From Micromonospora sp. NBC_00421 (GTDB lineage Bacteria > Actinomycetota > Actinomycetes > Mycobacteriales > Micromonosporaceae): DNA of 64,000 bases. The stretch covers positions 1,302,001 to 1,366,000 of the forward strand of contig NZ_CP107929.1 in assembly GCF_036017915.1 (NCBI RefSeq), written 5' to 3'. The notes under the pieces were generated by a model. It saw only the letters and a program-made list of their open reading frames with translations. It was not told the DNA's origin and ran no database searches. This document shows positions 24,801 to 33,008 of this stretch, in pieces. The translations under genes and the position numbers were made by a program. The number at the start of each line of letters is the position of its first letter. Within the stretch, counting starts at the first letter, position 1.

Positions 24801-27280
24801 ACCTCGAGTGGGTCGCCGTGCCCGCCGTCGCCGAGGCGGACGCCGGGCGCGTCGTGGTGCTCGGCGACCCGGCGGCCGTCGCGGCCCCGGAACCCCCGAC
24901 CTGCTGCGCCGACCTCGCCGACCTCGCCGTGCTGCAGGATGTTCCCGACACGGTGGTGTGGCCGGTGCCCCGCGGAACCGGTGCCGGCGCGGCGGACATA
25001 CACGCCGCCGTGCTGACGGCGCTCGCGCTGTTGCAGGAATGGACAGCCGCCGAACACCCCGGCCGACTCGCGATCGTGACGCGCACGGCCGCCGGACTGC
25101 CCGGCGAGGAACCCGATCTGGTCGGAGCCGCCGTGGCGGGCCTGGTGCGTAGCGCACAGTCCGAACATCCGGGCCGGTTCCTGCTCGTCGACCACGACGG
25201 TGACACCCTGCCGATCAGGTCGCTCGCCGAGGCCGTGGCCCGGGACGAACCCCACCTGGCCGTTCGTGAGGGTCGGCTCCTGGCACCGCGCCTGCAGCCG
25301 CTGCCCGCCGCCGCACCGCTCATGCCACAGTCGTTCGGCCACGGCACGGTGCTCGTCACCGGCGGCACCGGCGGGATCGGTGCGATCGTCGCCCGACACC
25401 TGGTCGCCGCGTACGGCGTACGGCGGCTGCTGCTGGCATCGCGGCGCGGTGCCGCCGCTGACGGTGCCGCCGATCTGGTCGCGGAGCTGACCGGACTCGG
25501 CGCCCGGGTCCGGGTCGTGGCGTGCGACGTCACCGAACGCACCGCGGTCCAGGCCCTGCTGGCCGGGATCGACGTCGACGCCCCGCTGACCGCCGTCATC
25601 CATGCGGCGGGTGTCCTGGACGACGGCACGCTCGACACCCTCACCGCCGCACAGACGACCCGGGTGCTGGCACCGAAGGTAGACGCGGCACTGCACCTGC
25701 ACGAGCTGACCCGTGACCTGCATCTGTCGGCGTTCGTGCTGTTCTCGTCCGCCGCGCCGTTGCTTGGTGGACAGGGACAGGGCAACTACGCCGCCGCGAA
25801 CAGCGTGCTGGACGCGCTGGCACGTGTGCGGCGCGGTGCCGGCCTGCCCGCGCACTCACTGGCCTGGGGACTGTGGACCGTCGGCATGGCGGGGGTGATC
25901 GGCGGGGACGGCGCGGAGCAGCACGCCCGCCAGATCCGGACCAGGCTGGGCCTGATCCCGATCGACCCGGAGGCCGGGATGGCGCTGTTCGACGACGCAC
26001 TCGCGACCGATCGGGCGACCCCGGTGACGGCACTGCTGGACATGCCGGCGCTGACCGCCCTGGCACGCGGCGGCACACTGCCCGCGGTACTGCGTGGCAT
26101 GGTCCGGGTCCCCCCGGCCGCTGCCCCTACCGGGGTGGGCCTGGCGCGGCGGTGGGCCGCGCTGCCCGACGCCGACCGCGACCGTGTGATCCTGCGCGAG
26201 GTGCGCGACGTCGCCGCGGCCGTGCTCGGCCACGTGTCCGGCGACGCGATCGGCGCCGACGCGCCGTTCGCCGAGCTCGGTTTCGACTCCCTCGGTGCCG
26301 TCGAGTTCCGCAACCGGCTCGCACAGCTGACCGGGCTGTCGTTCCCGTCGACGCTGGTCTTCGACCATGCGACCGCCGCCGACGTGGCGAAGCTGGTGCG
26401 ATCGCGGCTCGAGGAATCCGGCGTCGGCGTGGTGGAGCAGGCGCCGGCCGGCGTGCGCGGGACGATCACCGGCCTGGTGTCGGCGGCGCACCGACGCGGT
26501 GAGTTGGCAGGGGCGATGCCCCTGCTGGTCGCGGGCTCCGATCTGATGACCACCTATCCCGCCGCCGAGGCCGCCGCGCGGCACCCGGCTGTGCAGTTGC
26601 TGGCGCGCGGTGCCGCGGCGCCGACGCTGATCTGCCTCCCCTCGTTCCTGGCGGGATCGGGTCCGCACCAGTTCGCCCGGCTCGCCCGCGAGTTGGGTGG
26701 CGAGCGGCAGGTCGGTGCGTTACGGCTGCCCGGCACTCGCCCGGGCGACGACCTGCCAGCCACCTGGGCCGCAGCGATCGAGAGCCTCGCCGCGACCGTA
26801 GCGTCGGAACTCGAGCGGGGCCCGGTGGCGCTCGTCGGCTATTCGATCGGCGGTGCGCTCGCCCACGCGGTCGCCCGGCGGATCGAGGACGACGGCGGCG
26901 AAGTCACGGGCGTCGCCATGATCGACACGTACTCCCCGGAGGACCACGAACTCAACCGTCTGGTGCTCACCGACGCGCTGGGGCAGATCCTGTCCCGGGA
27001 CAACGCCCTGACCCCCGTCGACGACCACGGCCTGGTCGCCATGGGCGGTTACGTGCGGATGTATCCCGAGCGGAAGGCCGAGTCGATCGCCGCACCGACG
27101 CTGAATCTGCGGGCCACCGTGACGCTGGGCAGCTTCGGCGACGTCGACCCCGTCCCTGACTGGCAACACCGTGGGCCGGTCCGGTGGGTCGAGGCGAATC
27201 ACTTCTCGATCATCGAGGAGAAGGCGGCAGAGACCGCCGCGCACCTCCGGCGCTGGCTCGGTTCACTCGGCGGTCGTTGA
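15863..27280 (+). CDS. Modular type I polyketide synthase, two modules plus thioesterase
   Basis: ATG overlaps the previous stop (ATGA). Residues 1-32 form a charged helical N-terminal docking segment. Module D: KS ~33 (Cys206), AT with GHSIGE and HAFH (malonyl), DH with intact HxxxGxxxxP (~982), KR (~1426) with VDD (B-type), ACP Ser1738. Module E: KS ~1801, AT GHSIGE/HAFH (malonyl), intact DH, KR ~3161 with LDD, ACP ~3475. Both KRs share an [19 protein letters not shown] active site unlike those of modules A-C, so D and E look like a recent duplication. Residues ~3583-3800 are a thioesterase with GYSIGG (Ser3661), an Asp in MIDTYSP and a His in NHFSII. This is the last PKS extension and release unit. 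The product would be a polyene acid, lactone or lactam. A six-base AGGGCC tandem repeat codes for RARARA in the ACP-KS linker near 21240. Confidence 0.97.
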   Translation: MNNEQKLRDYLKRATVELRESRQQVQELEERAGEPIAIVGMACRLPGDVTSPADLWELLSAERDAVGAFPEGRGWDLEELYHPDPDHRGTSYAREGGFLYDADRFDAEFFGISPREAAAMDPQQRLLLETGWEAFEHAGLDPTALRGTRTGVYVGVMYDDYGSRFPSAPEGFEGYLLTGSAGSVASGRVAYTFGLEGPAVTVDTACSSSLVALHLAAQSLRQGECAMALAGGVTVMATPGTFVEFSRQRGLSPDGRCKAFSSSADGTGWAEGVGVLVLERLSDAVRGGRRVLAVIRGSAVNQDGASSQLTAPNGPAQERVIRAALANARLSAAEVDVVEAHGTGTRLGDPIEAQALLATYGQARRNDHPLWLGSVKSNIGHTQAAAGVAGVIKMVMAMRAGVMPATLHVDEPTPEVDWSAGTVRLLTRARQWPRPDRPRRTGVSSFGISGTNAHVIIEEAPRGRAVDPVTGPDAVVRQSEPALPTLRAPWLLSARSEAALRAQASRLLAWLADHPEVDDADVAAALTVARAQLEQRGAVLGADRAGQLAGLTALAAGTASPQVVSGAVTTGETAFLFTGQGAQRVGMGAGLAEAFPVFAAALDEVCAELDALLGVSLREIMFGATGGAGNSGGETGRMPPLDRTEFTQPALFAFEVALYRLLASFGVTPDVVVGHSIGELAAAYVAEVWSLADACRLVAARGRLMGALPAGGAMLAAAVPEERARELLAAGTVSLAAVNAPVATVFSGETAAIDALADRLAGEGVKTNRLTVSHAFHSALVEPMLAEYEQVASSVTYQTPRIGVCSTVSGAPAGPELLTPQYWVRQVREAVRFAPAVQSLVDAGVRRFVEVGPDAVLSALTRQTLIDEVASRSLVAAAARRGVDETDQFLRLLAAAHCAGVTVDWTPLSPGRPVDHLDLPGYAFQHRRYWVQPDDGALGDLGRAGLAALDHPMLRVGAPLAGRDEWLFSSRLSTTGQPWIADHTAFGAVLLPGTGFVELACAAGRHLDLPVVDELVLATPLLFDGTTAVDVQVSVTEPDHTGRRGLSVHSRTVTGTARSDPGEPEWTLHATGTLAPADDVPPAWTDPDWPPTDGTSIDGTRLYDRLADLGFGYGPTFQGVRAAWAGGDDMFAEVTLDETTAGRAAGFVVHPALMDAIFHAAIDGLADGLPDGRLPLPFSFGGVRVFRHGVTGVRARIIRSGPGKVRIDACDATGAAVLSIDAVLARPADARALAGARSPLYALDWTPVTAPAVPDRHLLALGRPVAGGAGTFGDVAAFAAGGGHPGAAVVWSPETATADGDDVPATIRAAVHDALVVLRGWFAEPGCAESLLVVLTRNGAGLPGETPDPAAAAVRGLVRSAQSEHPGRIVQVDLDDDDLADLRRWIAVAVATEEPQLAIRDGVTLAPRLIRTATGGSTDGPFGDGTVLITGGTGGLGAVTARHLVTRHGVRRLLLVSRRGLAAPDATALVTELTGLGADVRVAACDVSDRAAVAALLASVPVHEPVTAVVHTAGVVDDGTIETLTAEQVDRVLAPKVDAAWHLHELTRDLDLSAFVLFSSAGPLLGGQGQGNYAAANAAVDALARTRRSAGLPAHSLAWGLWRLGMAEALNDPGGEHLARRIRTRLGLSPIEPDTGMQMFDQAVTSDEPMVTTALLDTSALTALGRLGTLPAVLRGLIQLPARRRTADSPLRQRLLDAPADQWEALVRHEVRAIAAAVLGHESADAIEPETPFAELGLDSLGGVEFRNRVTATTGVQLPSTLVFDYPTPAAVAGFLRTRIDGSTPTRPRPTSTRARARADEPIAIVGMSCRYPGDVGNPDQLWELVAGRVDAITPIPGDRGWDLDHLYDSDPGKPGRIYTREGGFLRAAGDFDAAFFGIGPREAAAMDPQQRLLLEASWEAIEDAGIDPTALRGSDTGVYAGVMYQDYGYVARAAADGAAEGYLATGSAGSVVSGRVSYALGLEGPAVTVDTACSSSLVAVHLAVQALRAGETSLVLVGGVTVMSTPLLFVEFSRQRALSPDGRCKAFASAADGVSWSEGVGVLALQRLSDAERAGRPVLAVIRGSAINQDGASNGLTAPNGPSQERVIAQALVNAGVSAAEVDAVEAHGTGTTLGDPIEAQALINAYGQDRVEPLRIGSLKSNIGHTQAAAGVGGVIKMVQALRHELLPPTLHVDAPSPHVQWSAGAVRILTEVEPWPAGKRPRRAGVSSFGISGTNAHVILEEAPAVPRPVDLPRPAVVPLLLSARTTAALRARARQLYDALCDSPECDLADVAATLALHRARLEQRAAVVGSDRETLLAALARLAAGEPGPGVTDDTGRTGTTAFLFTGQGAQRIGMGAGLYRAFPVFAAALDEVCAEFGAHLGQPLREVMFAETIENPLDRTEYTQPALFAFEVAMCRLVESFGVRPDAVAGHSIGELAAAYVAGVWSLPDACRLVAARGRLMGALPTGGSMLAAAVPQERAVELLAVGDAGPAVATVSLAAVNAPDAVVFSGDTEAVSALESRLVAEGVRTSRLRVSHAFHSALMEPMLTEFAQVAGDLTYHEPRIPLCSTVSGEFAGGSVGTPEYWVRQVRETVRFAPAVRSLLDSGVRLFVELGPDAVLTAMTRATVAADPAARASVVAGSRRTVAEPEQFVTALATAHCAGRPVRWAAYFGARPQTRITLPTYPFQHERFWLLPAEAAAPLAGADSVDHPLLHARVQLAGRDEWLFTGRLSLRTHPWLADHTVFGTVLMPGSGFVELALAAGARLGVPRLAELELAAPLVLTADGAADVQLAVGRPDAGGQRTVAVHVRTADAWVLHAQGLLTPAAPTAAPDWCQPWPPIAGDPVDGQQVYRALGDLGLGYGPVFQGVRAAWSRGEEVFADLALDTATAARATAFGLHPALLDAVFHAAVGQLAESGSDGRVPLPFVFHGVQLAQSGVGALRVRVARVAPDAVRVDAVDATGALVLSMESVRARPLAQQALARLRGAAPLFDLEWVAVPAVAEADAGRVVVLGDPAAVAAPEPPTCCADLADLAVLQDVPDTVVWPVPRGTGAGAADIHAAVLTALALLQEWTAAEHPGRLAIVTRTAAGLPGEEPDLVGAAVAGLVRSAQSEHPGRFLLVDHDGDTLPIRSLAEAVARDEPHLAVREGRLLAPRLQPLPAAAPLMPQSFGHGTVLVTGGTGGIGAIVARHLVAAYGVRRLLLASRRGAAADGAADLVAELTGLGARVRVVACDVTERTAVQALLAGIDVDAPLTAVIHAAGVLDDGTLDTLTAAQTTRVLAPKVDAALHLHELTRDLHLSAFVLFSSAAPLLGGQGQGNYAAANSVLDALARVRRGAGLPAHSLAWGLWTVGMAGVIGGDGAEQHARQIRTRLGLIPIDPEAGMALFDDALATDRATPVTALLDMPALTALARGGTLPAVLRGMVRVPPAAAPTGVGLARRWAALPDADRDRVILREVRDVAAAVLGHVSGDAIGADAPFAELGFDSLGAVEFRNRLAQLTGLSFPSTLVFDHATAADVAKLVRSRLEESGVGVVEQAPAGVRGTITGLVSAAHRRGELAGAMPLLVAGSDLMTTYPAAEAAARHPAVQLLARGAAAPTLICLPSFLAGSGPHQFARLARELGGERQVGALRLPGTRPGDDLPATWAAAIESLAATVASELERGPVALVGYSIGGALAHAVARRIEDDGGEVTGVAMIDTYSPEDHELNRLVLTDALGQILSRDNALTPVDDHGLVAMGGYVRMYPERKAESIAAPTLNLRATVTLGSFGDVDPVPDWQHRGPVRWVEANHFSIIEEKAAETAAHLRRWLGSLGGR

Positions 27281-27318
27281 TCTGTCCACCGGGTGTCCGG
27301 AAGGGAGCCTCATGCAGC

Positions 27319-27337
27319 CGTGCCGACGGACGGCACG
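27319..27337. terminator. Small hairpin between convergent genes
   Basis: CGTGCCG and CGGCACG form a perfect 7-bp stem around a 5-nt loop in the 76-bp gap between the PKS stop and the convergent LuxR gene stop. There is no T tract. It could act as a weak bidirectional terminator. Confidence 0.35.
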
Positions 27338-27356
27338 TCATCGAGCGGTCGGCACC

Positions 27357-28166
27357 TCACACCACGAGGAGCCCCAGATCCAGGGCCCGGACAACCGCGA
27401 GGGTTCGGTTCGGGCAGTTCAACTTGGCCAGGATGATGCCGACCGTGCGTTTGACGCCGTGTTCGGAGATCCTCAGCGACCGGGCGACCTGTCGATTGCT
27501 CTGCCCCTCGGCAATGAGGCAGAGTACCTGGCGTTCCCGTGCGGTCAGGGCGACCGTCGGCGCGCGCTTCGAGGTGGTGTCGTCACCGGCCTGGTCGGGT
27601 GTCGTCACGGATCTGCGAACCAGGGCCGCGGACACGTGGAACCGGCCGGCCTCCACGTCGACGATCGCCTCGCGGAGGGTCTCGGGCCGGAGATCCGCCC
27701 AGTCCAGGAAGCCGTTCGCGTGGTCGACCCACCACTGGTCGACGATGTCCTCCGAGTCCAACAGGATCAACACCCTCATGTGGTGGATGCGCAGCTGCTC
27801 GGCGATCTCGTCAGGCACCTGGTTCAAGGAATTGCTGGAAAAAATGACGAGCTGCCCGTCGCGGAATGTCGAGAGGCCTTCGATGTCCGTGATGAACTGC
27901 GCGGTCAAGGGGATGTCGAGTGAGCGGAACATCCCCTCGATGCTGTATCGACGGATGTGATCCTGGATCATCAGCACGATGTGGAGGTTGGTGTCGGTGC
28001 TGCCGGTCGCCATCGCGATCGCGGTCCGCAACGGCGATCGCCCGACCTGCAGGAACCGGCGGTCACGTGGATCGGGCAACAGGTAGTCGCCCTGCGGGGT
28101 GAGGGATCCGCGATCTTCACTGCGTGAACCCGCTCGCCACTTCACCCTGTCGTCCACGCCACCCAT
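27357..28166 (-). CDS. LuxR-type transcriptional regulator with receiver-like N-terminus
   Basis: 269 residues from the ATG at 28166, which follows a GGGGG stretch as a possible Shine-Dalgarno. The C-terminal ~65 residues are a GerE/LuxR helix-turn-helix (LTARERQVLCLIAEGQSNRQVA, ending at the stop). The middle region looks like a response-regulator receiver fold without a clear phosphoacceptor Asp setting, so it may be an atypical, phosphorylation-independent receiver. The frame stays open upstream to 28652, but that stretch has noncoding character and overlaps the divergent intergenic DNA, so I did not include it. It lies between the PKS genes and the exporter it diverges from, which suggests a cluster-situated regulator. 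Target genes are unknown. Confidence 0.85.
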   Translation of the reverse strand: MGGVDDRVKWRAGSRSEDRGSLTPQGDYLLPDPRDRRFLQVGRSPLRTAIAMATGSTDTNLHIVLMIQDHIRRYSIEGMFRSLDIPLTAQFITDIEGLSTFRDGQLVIFSSNSLNQVPDEIAEQLRIHHMRVLILLDSEDIVDQWWVDHANGFLDWADLRPETLREAIVDVEAGRFHVSAALVRRSVTTPDQAGDDTTSKRAPTVALTARERQVLCLIAEGQSNRQVARSLRISEHGVKRTVGIILAKLNCPNRTLAVVRALDLGLLVV

Positions 28167-28725
28167 GTCAGTGATCCCCCGATTTTCGCGTCTTAATCTC
28201 GAAGGGCCCGAACCCATAGACGAGCATGGCACGAGTTTGCGGGGACCGTCCACCCCGGAACGAAGTAGCGGGAGCAATTCATGATCATCATTGGACCTGA
28301 TGCGAACAGGGCGACCAGCGTGCGGCCTTGGGTGTGGCGTGGACGCCATCCGGACCGCGCGGTGGCGCTGGTCACAGCCAAAATGCTCTCGGGTGGCGGC
28401 GGGGCTGCGCGCCCATTGTCCGCCCGAAGCGACCACCCCCACCGTCATCTGCGAAGTCAGCACGGCCACGGGGTCGCAAGGAGCCGGTGTGGTAGCTGGC
28501 CGAAGGCATGAAATCCGCCCGGTCGCAACCCTCGGGGAATCATGGGATCCTCCGACTCGCAAAGCTGCCAGAGCCACAAAAATATTAATTCCGCAAGCCT
28601 GGCAAAGCGCGCCACCCGTTCGGGCGCCACAGTTCCTGAAAAGAGAAGCCAAGCTTGACAGTGACGTGGACCTTGCTTATAGTCCTGCCGTTCAGGCCCT
28701 TGCCGACCAATATCCGAAGGTATTC
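28167..28725. promoter_or_regulatory. 559-bp divergent intergenic region between regulator and exporter
   Basis: No convincing gene. It contains an AT-rich island near 28575-28600, unusual against the surrounding GC content, and the exporter promoter at 28655-28683. No clear promoter was recognised for the minus-strand regulator. The length suits a shared regulatory region for both divergent genes. Confidence 0.55.
28655..28683 (+). promoter_or_regulatory. Consensus-like sigma-70 (HrdB-type) promoter of the MFS exporter
   Basis: TTGACA at 28655-28660 and TATAGT at 28678-28683 are separated by exactly 17 nt. A start of transcription near 28690 would give a leader of about 35 nt before the ATG at 28726, with GAAGG at 28716-28720 as ribosome binding site. 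This placement decides the start codon of the downstream gene. Confidence 0.8.
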
Positions 28726-30309
28726 ATGACCGCGCCTCACACGTTGCCGAAGGCCAGGCAGCAGTTGATCCTTGCCGTTCTCATGGTGTGTTCACTGCTG
28801 ATTTGGCTGGACAATACCGTCCTGAGCACCACGCTGGAGACCCTTGCCGATCCGGTCCGCGGACTGGGGGCCGACCCCGGTCAGTTGCAATGGGCGACCG
28901 GTGCATACACGCTGGCCTTCGCCACGTTGATGTTCACCGCCGGGGCATTGGGCGACCGGTTCGGTCACCGGACCGTGTTCTCCAGTGGGCTGGTGATCTT
29001 CGCCGGGTCGTCGCTGTGGGCGGCGTACGCGAGCGACGCCGGCCAACTGATCGCCGCCCGATCGGCGATGGGGGTGGGCAGCGCGCTGATCACGCCCGCC
29101 AACCTGGCCATCCTCATGTGGACCTTCAGTGGCCCGGCGCGGGCCGCCGCGATCGGCATCTTCTCGACGTCGGCCGGCGTCGGAATGGCTGCCGGTCCGG
29201 TGCTGGCGGGGTTCCTGCTCGATCATTTCTGGTGGGGCTCGGTCTTCCTGATCAACGTCCCGGTCGCCGTCGCGGCGTTGGTCGGGCTCGCCGTGCTGGT
29301 CCCGAATTTCCGCAGCCCCACTCTGCGGCCACTGGATCCCGCGGGAATGCTGCTGTCGATCAGCGGCCTCGTGGCGTTGTCCTACGGGCTGATCCGGGCG
29401 GGGCAGGTCGACGACTGGAGTCGTACCGGCGTCTGGGCGCCGGTCGTCGTCGGTCTGGCCCTGCTCGCCGTCTTCGTGCTCGTCGAGCTGCACGTCAAGG
29501 TGCCCAGCTTCGATCCGCGGCTGCTCATGCAGCCCACCTTCGGTGGCGGCAACGTGGCGCTGGCACTGCTGCTCTTCGCGGTGGCCGCCATCACCTTCTA
29601 CAACGCGTTCTACCTGCAGGGTGCGCTCGGATTCTCGCCGATGGAGGCCGGCTTGGCCAATGTCCCGACCGCACTCGGCGCGCTCGCGGGGGCGCCTCTC
29701 GGCTCGCGCCTGAGCCGCCACCTGCCGCTACGGGTCGTCACCGTGCCGGCGATGACCGTAGCCGCGTTGACCATGGCCGGGTACGGGTTCCTCGGACTAC
29801 AGACCTCACTCGTCTCGATCGAGGTCCTGTTGCTGATCCAGGGTCTGTCGATCGGCATGGTGATCGGCCCGGTCACGGCCGCGTTGCTCAGCAACCTGTC
29901 GTTGGCGCAGGCCGGGGCCGGATCTGCCGTCACCAACACCGTCCGACAGACCGGAAGTGTGATCGGCATCGCCGTCGGCGGCACGATCATGTCGATCGTC
30001 TACCGACGTGCGATCGAACCCTCGCTGGGGGGAGTGCCGGCCCCGGTGCAGGATCAGGCGCGAGTCTCCGCCGAACAGGCTCGCCACGTCGCCACCGTCA
30101 TCCACCGGCCCGCTCTGGCGCAGGCCGCCGATGACGCGTTCATCCATGCCATGCACGTCGGTGCGGCCTGGATCGCGCTCGTCACCCTCCTCGGGGCGGT
30201 GCTGCTGCTGCTCAGCCTGCCTGCCGGTGGCAGGAAGAACGACCCGATGCCGGAGCCGGACCACGAGGAGGACCGCGGCCCGGAGGCCACGGTTGCCCAG
30301 GTGCGGTGA
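28726..30309 (+). CDS. MFS drug exporter, DHA2 (EmrB/QacA-like) family
   Basis: 527 residues with many hydrophobic helices (about 14 expected for the family) starting in the first 20 residues. Conserved features include an LDNTVLSTTL motif in the first helix, a GDRFGHRTVF loop between helices 2 and 3 (motif A), and GVGMAAGPVLAGFLL around helix 5 (antiporter motif C-like). The C-terminus is hydrophilic. It should sit in the cytoplasmic membrane and use the proton gradient to export a hydrophobic or amphipathic compound; in this setting the likely cargo is the cluster product, giving self-resistance. The frame is open back to 28291, but the promoter lies inside that extension, so ATG 28726 is the start. 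It is convergent with the aminotransferase gene. Confidence 0.93.
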   Translation: MTAPHTLPKARQQLILAVLMVCSLLIWLDNTVLSTTLETLADPVRGLGADPGQLQWATGAYTLAFATLMFTAGALGDRFGHRTVFSSGLVIFAGSSLWAAYASDAGQLIAARSAMGVGSALITPANLAILMWTFSGPARAAAIGIFSTSAGVGMAAGPVLAGFLLDHFWWGSVFLINVPVAVAALVGLAVLVPNFRSPTLRPLDPAGMLLSISGLVALSYGLIRAGQVDDWSRTGVWAPVVVGLALLAVFVLVELHVKVPSFDPRLLMQPTFGGGNVALALLLFAVAAITFYNAFYLQGALGFSPMEAGLANVPTALGALAGAPLGSRLSRHLPLRVVTVPAMTVAALTMAGYGFLGLQTSLVSIEVLLLIQGLSIGMVIGPVTAALLSNLSLAQAGAGSAVTNTVRQTGSVIGIAVGGTIMSIVYRRAIEPSLGGVPAPVQDQARVSAEQARHVATVIHRPALAQAADDAFIHAMHVGAAWIALVTLLGAVLLLLSLPAGGRKNDPMPEPDHEEDRGPEATVAQVR

Positions 30310-30384
30310 GGGGGACGGTGCCCGGTCGTGGGTGGACAGGTCGCGGGGGCGGTCGGCCGGTTCCCGGCGTGGTGCCGACGTCGT

Positions 30385-31635
30385 TCAGCCGCCGACCGCT
30401 GCCGCCACCGCTTCCCCCAGGATGCCGAGGCCCTCGGACAACTCCTCGTCCGTCGACGTCAGGGGCGGCATGAGCTTCACCACCTCGTCGACCGAGCCGG
30501 ACGTCTCCACCAGCAGCCCACGGGAGAACGCCTCCCGGGCGACCCGACCGGCCGTGCTCGGCTCCCGGAAGGCCAGACCCCACACCAGGCCCCGACCCCG
30601 TGACGCCGCCATCTGCGCCGGATACCGACCGGCGAGTTCCGCCAGCTGCTCCTCGAACAGGATGTCCCGTTCCGCTGTCTGCTTCTCCAGTTTGCTGTCG
30701 GTCCAGAACTCCCTCAGTGCGGCGGTCGCCGTGACGAAGGCGGGGTTGTTGCCGCGGAATGTTCCGTTGTGTTCGCCGGGTTGCCACACGTCGAGTTCGG
30801 TGCGGAAGAGAGTGAGGGACATCGGCAGGCCGTATCCGCTTATGGACTTGGAGAGGCAGACGATGTCGGGGGTGATCCCGGCGTGTTCGAAGCTGAAGAA
30901 CGGGCCGGTGCGGCCGCAGCCCATCTGGATGTCGTCGACGATCAGCAGTATGTCGCGGCGGCGGCACATTTCGGCGAGGTCGGCGAGCCAGGTCGCGCGG
31001 GCCGGGTTGACGCCGCCTTCACCCTGCACGGTTTCCACGATGACAGCGGCCGGGAGGTCCATTCCGCTGCTGCTGTCGGCGAGCATGGTGTCGAGCAGGG
31101 TGAGCCCGGACACCCGGCCTTCGGCGAAGCCGTCGTACGGGATGCGCCAGGTGTGTCCGAGCGGGACCCCGGCGCCGGCGCGTGCGGTGGCGTTTCCGGT
31201 GACGGCCAGTGAGCCGAGCGACATGCCGTGGAAGGCGCGGGTGAAGGCGACGACGGTGTGGCGTCCGGTCACCTTGCGGGCGAGTTTGAGCGCGGCCTCG
31301 ACGCTGTTGGCCCCGGTGGGCCCGGGGAACTGCACGCGGTAGTCCAGGCGGCGCGGGCCGAGTACCCGCGAGGCGAACTCGGTGAGGAAGTCCTGCTTCG
31401 CGGCGGTCAACATGTCGAGACTGTGGGTGACCCCGTCCCGCGCGAGGTAGTCCAGCAGGGCCCGCTTGAGTACCGGGTGGTTGTGGCCGTAGTTGAGGGC
31501 GCCGGCACCGGCGAAGAAGTCGAGGTAGCCGCGGCCGTCGCGGGCGAAGAGCCGGCTGCCCCGCCCGTGGTCGAACACGACGGGCCAGCTCCGGCAGTAA
31601 CTACGGACCTCGGACTCGATTGTCGGGGCGATCAT
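30385..31635 (-). CDS. ectB: Class III PLP aminotransferase, L-2,4-diaminobutyrate forming (EctB-like)
   Basis: 416 residues from ATG 31635, preceded by a strong GAGGAG site; the frame continues to 31671 without a better start. It reads like EctB through its length: FDHGRGSRLFARDGRGYLDFF near the N-terminus, GPTGANSVEAALKLAR (cofactor binding), ETVQGEGG, VDDIQMGCGRTG, and the PLP lysine in CLSKSISGYG. EctB transfers an amino group from glutamate to aspartate 4-semialdehyde to give L-2,4-diaminobutyrate. Neither EctA nor EctC is nearby, so the product is probably an NRPS substrate rather than an ectoine precursor. The second adenylation domain of the first NRPS has a code consistent with a basic side chain. 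It follows the mbtH-like gene on the same strand after ~50 bp. Confidence 0.9.
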   Translation of the reverse strand: MIAPTIESEVRSYCRSWPVVFDHGRGSRLFARDGRGYLDFFAGAGALNYGHNHPVLKRALLDYLARDGVTHSLDMLTAAKQDFLTEFASRVLGPRRLDYRVQFPGPTGANSVEAALKLARKVTGRHTVVAFTRAFHGMSLGSLAVTGNATARAGAGVPLGHTWRIPYDGFAEGRVSGLTLLDTMLADSSSGMDLPAAVIVETVQGEGGVNPARATWLADLAEMCRRRDILLIVDDIQMGCGRTGPFFSFEHAGITPDIVCLSKSISGYGLPMSLTLFRTELDVWQPGEHNGTFRGNNPAFVTATAALREFWTDSKLEKQTAERDILFEEQLAELAGRYPAQMAASRGRGLVWGLAFREPSTAGRVAREAFSRGLLVETSGSVDEVVKLMPPLTSTDEELSEGLGILGEAVAAAVGG

Positions 31636-31686
31636 GATGTCTCCTCGGAGTTGGACCTGCCCGTCCACCACGGCCTCTTCAGTCCC

Positions 31687-31884
31687 TCAGGCCTGGGCCA
31701 TCTGCTCACGCAGGCTGCGCGGCCGCATGTCCGACCACACCTCTGCGATGTGGTCCAGGCACTCCTGCTTCGACCCGGACGTCCCTTCGGCGGTCCAGCC
31801 GGGCGGCAGCTCCCGGTCGGCCCACCAGATCGAGTACTGCTCCTCGTCGTTGCGTACGACGCGGTAGACACCGTCGTCAGTCAT
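31687..31884 (-). CDS. MbtH-like protein
   Basis: 65 residues from ATG 31884, preceded by AGGAGGGG. It has the family signature: YRVVRNDEEQYSIWW, then the ELPPGW segment, the EGTSGSKQECLDHI region and the W-x-DMRP motif near the end. MbtH-like proteins bind adenylation domains and support their folding and activity. This is the only one in the window, so it likely serves the four NRPS adenylation domains, and perhaps the stand-alone one. The frame is open further upstream to 32043, but the ribosome site and family length fix this start. Confidence 0.95.
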   Translation of the reverse strand: MTDDGVYRVVRNDEEQYSIWWADRELPPGWTAEGTSGSKQECLDHIAEVWSDMRPRSLREQMAQA

Positions 31885-32060
31885 GGCCCCTCCTGCTGGT
31901 CGGGTGATCCGAGTAGGTGGGCCCGATCCTGCCGGGCCCACCCGCACCGTCCATAGAGACGAACGCGCAGAGGCGTCGTGCGGTCGCGTCCCTGTTCGGT
32001 GGTTCCCTGCGTCGCGCAGGCTCTGGTCACGGCGGATCGCCAACTGGAAGGGGGCTCGAC
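31885..32060. promoter_or_regulatory. Divergent intergenic region between mbtH-like and NRPS operons
   Basis: This 176-bp gap separates the minus-strand mbtH/ectB pair from the 20-kb plus-strand NRPS operon, so it must hold promoters for both. I could not recognise convincing -35/-10 hexamers. Confidence 0.4.
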
Positions 32061-33008
32061 ATGGCCGAGCGACGCCACCTGATCTCTATTGACGACCTCT
32101 CCGACGACCAGCTGCGCTGGATCGTCCAGCGTGGCGCCGAGTACTCGCGTGGTGCCGTGGGAGCGGACCGACCGCTGTCCGGGCGGGTCGTCGGCGTGCT
32201 GTTCCGCAGGACGTCCACCCGTACCCGGACCGCGTTCTCCGCCGGTGCGCTGCGGCTGGGCGCCGGACTGGTCACCTACGGCCCCGACGACCTCCAGTTG
32301 AACACCGGCGAGTCCGTCGAGGACACCGGGACGGTGCTGTCCGGCATGCTCGACGTCCTGGTGGCCCGTACCGCCGGGCCGGAGGCCGAGCTGCGGGCGT
32401 ACGCCGCCCAGAAGCAGATGTCTGTGGTCAACGCGATGAGCGCTGTCGAACACCCGACGCAGGCCCTCGCCGATCTCACCACGATCGTCAGGCACTTCGG
32501 TCGGGTGGAGGGCGTACGGGTGCTGTACGTGGGGGAGGGGAACAACACCGCCTCCGCGCTGACGCTCGCGCTGTCCCGGTACCCCGGCACCGAGCTGCAC
32601 CTGCGTACCCCACCGGGGTACGGCGTCGGGCAGCGGTACCTCGACCAGGCGGCGGCCTCCGCCCGGCACAGCGGTGCGCGGGTCGAACAACGGCACGACC
32701 TGTCCGCACTGCCACCTGTCGACGTCGTCTACACCACCCGTTGGCAGACCACGGGATCGACGAAGCCGACGCCCGACTGGCGTACGGCATTCGCCCCGTT
32801 CCAGGTCGACGAGGCGTTGCTGGCCGCCGTCCCGGACGCGGTGTTCATGCACGACCTGCCGGCACACCGGGGCGAGGAGGTGACCGCGGCGGTGCTCGAC
32901 GGACCCGCGAGCATCGCCTTCACCCAGGCCGAGAACAAATACCACAGCGCCCGGGCGGTCCTGGAGTGGTGCGCCGCCGACCTGCCGAGCGGCGGAGCGG
33001 GGCTGTGA
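32061..33008 (+). CDS. Carbamoyltransferase of the aspartate/ornithine family, probably acting on diaminopropionate
   Basis: 315 residues from ATG 32061 with a GGAAGGGGG site upstream. The carbamoyl-phosphate site is present (STRTRTAF, and HPTQALAD in the middle). The amino-acid side differs from ornithine carbamoyltransferase: HCLPAHRGEEV reads HDLPAHRGEEV, and no SMG loop is seen. A changed substrate is therefore likely. It heads the operon with the SbnA/SbnB pair that makes L-2,3-diaminopropionate, so N3-carbamoylation to 3-ureidoalanine (albizziine) is the natural guess; related enzymes carbamoylate Dap-derived units in viomycin and zwittermicin clusters. Acting after peptide assembly, as in the viomycin group, is the main alternative. 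Its stop overlaps the next start as GTGA. Confidence 0.85.
   Translation: MAERRHLISIDDLSDDQLRWIVQRGAEYSRGAVGADRPLSGRVVGVLFRRTSTRTRTAFSAGALRLGAGLVTYGPDDLQLNTGESVEDTGTVLSGMLDVLVARTAGPEAELRAYAAQKQMSVVNAMSAVEHPTQALADLTTIVRHFGRVEGVRVLYVGEGNNTASALTLALSRYPGTELHLRTPPGYGVGQRYLDQAAASARHSGARVEQRHDLSALPPVDVVYTTRWQTTGSTKPTPDWRTAFAPFQVDEALLAAVPDAVFMHDLPAHRGEEVTAAVLDGPASIAFTQAENKYHSARAVLEWCAADLPSGGAGL

Noticed and set aside
28167..28652. N-terminal extension of the first LuxR-type regulator
   Set aside because: It has no family similarity and overlaps the divergent promoter region; ATG 28166 has a plausible ribosome site.
28291..28725. N-terminal extension of the MFS exporter frame
   Set aside because: The promoter lies inside it and the transmembrane fold begins after ATG 28726.
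30352..30379. GTCGGC/GCCGAC inverted repeat between the exporter and ectB-like genes
   Set aside because: The stem is short with a long loop, and such repeats are common by chance in GC-rich DNA; not enough to call a terminator.
30385..31635. Ectoine biosynthesis locus
   Set aside because: Only an EctB-like gene is present; EctA, EctC and EctD are absent.
32061..33008. Arginine-pathway ornithine carbamoyltransferase
   Set aside because: The HCLP motif is altered, the SMG loop is missing and no arg genes are near.
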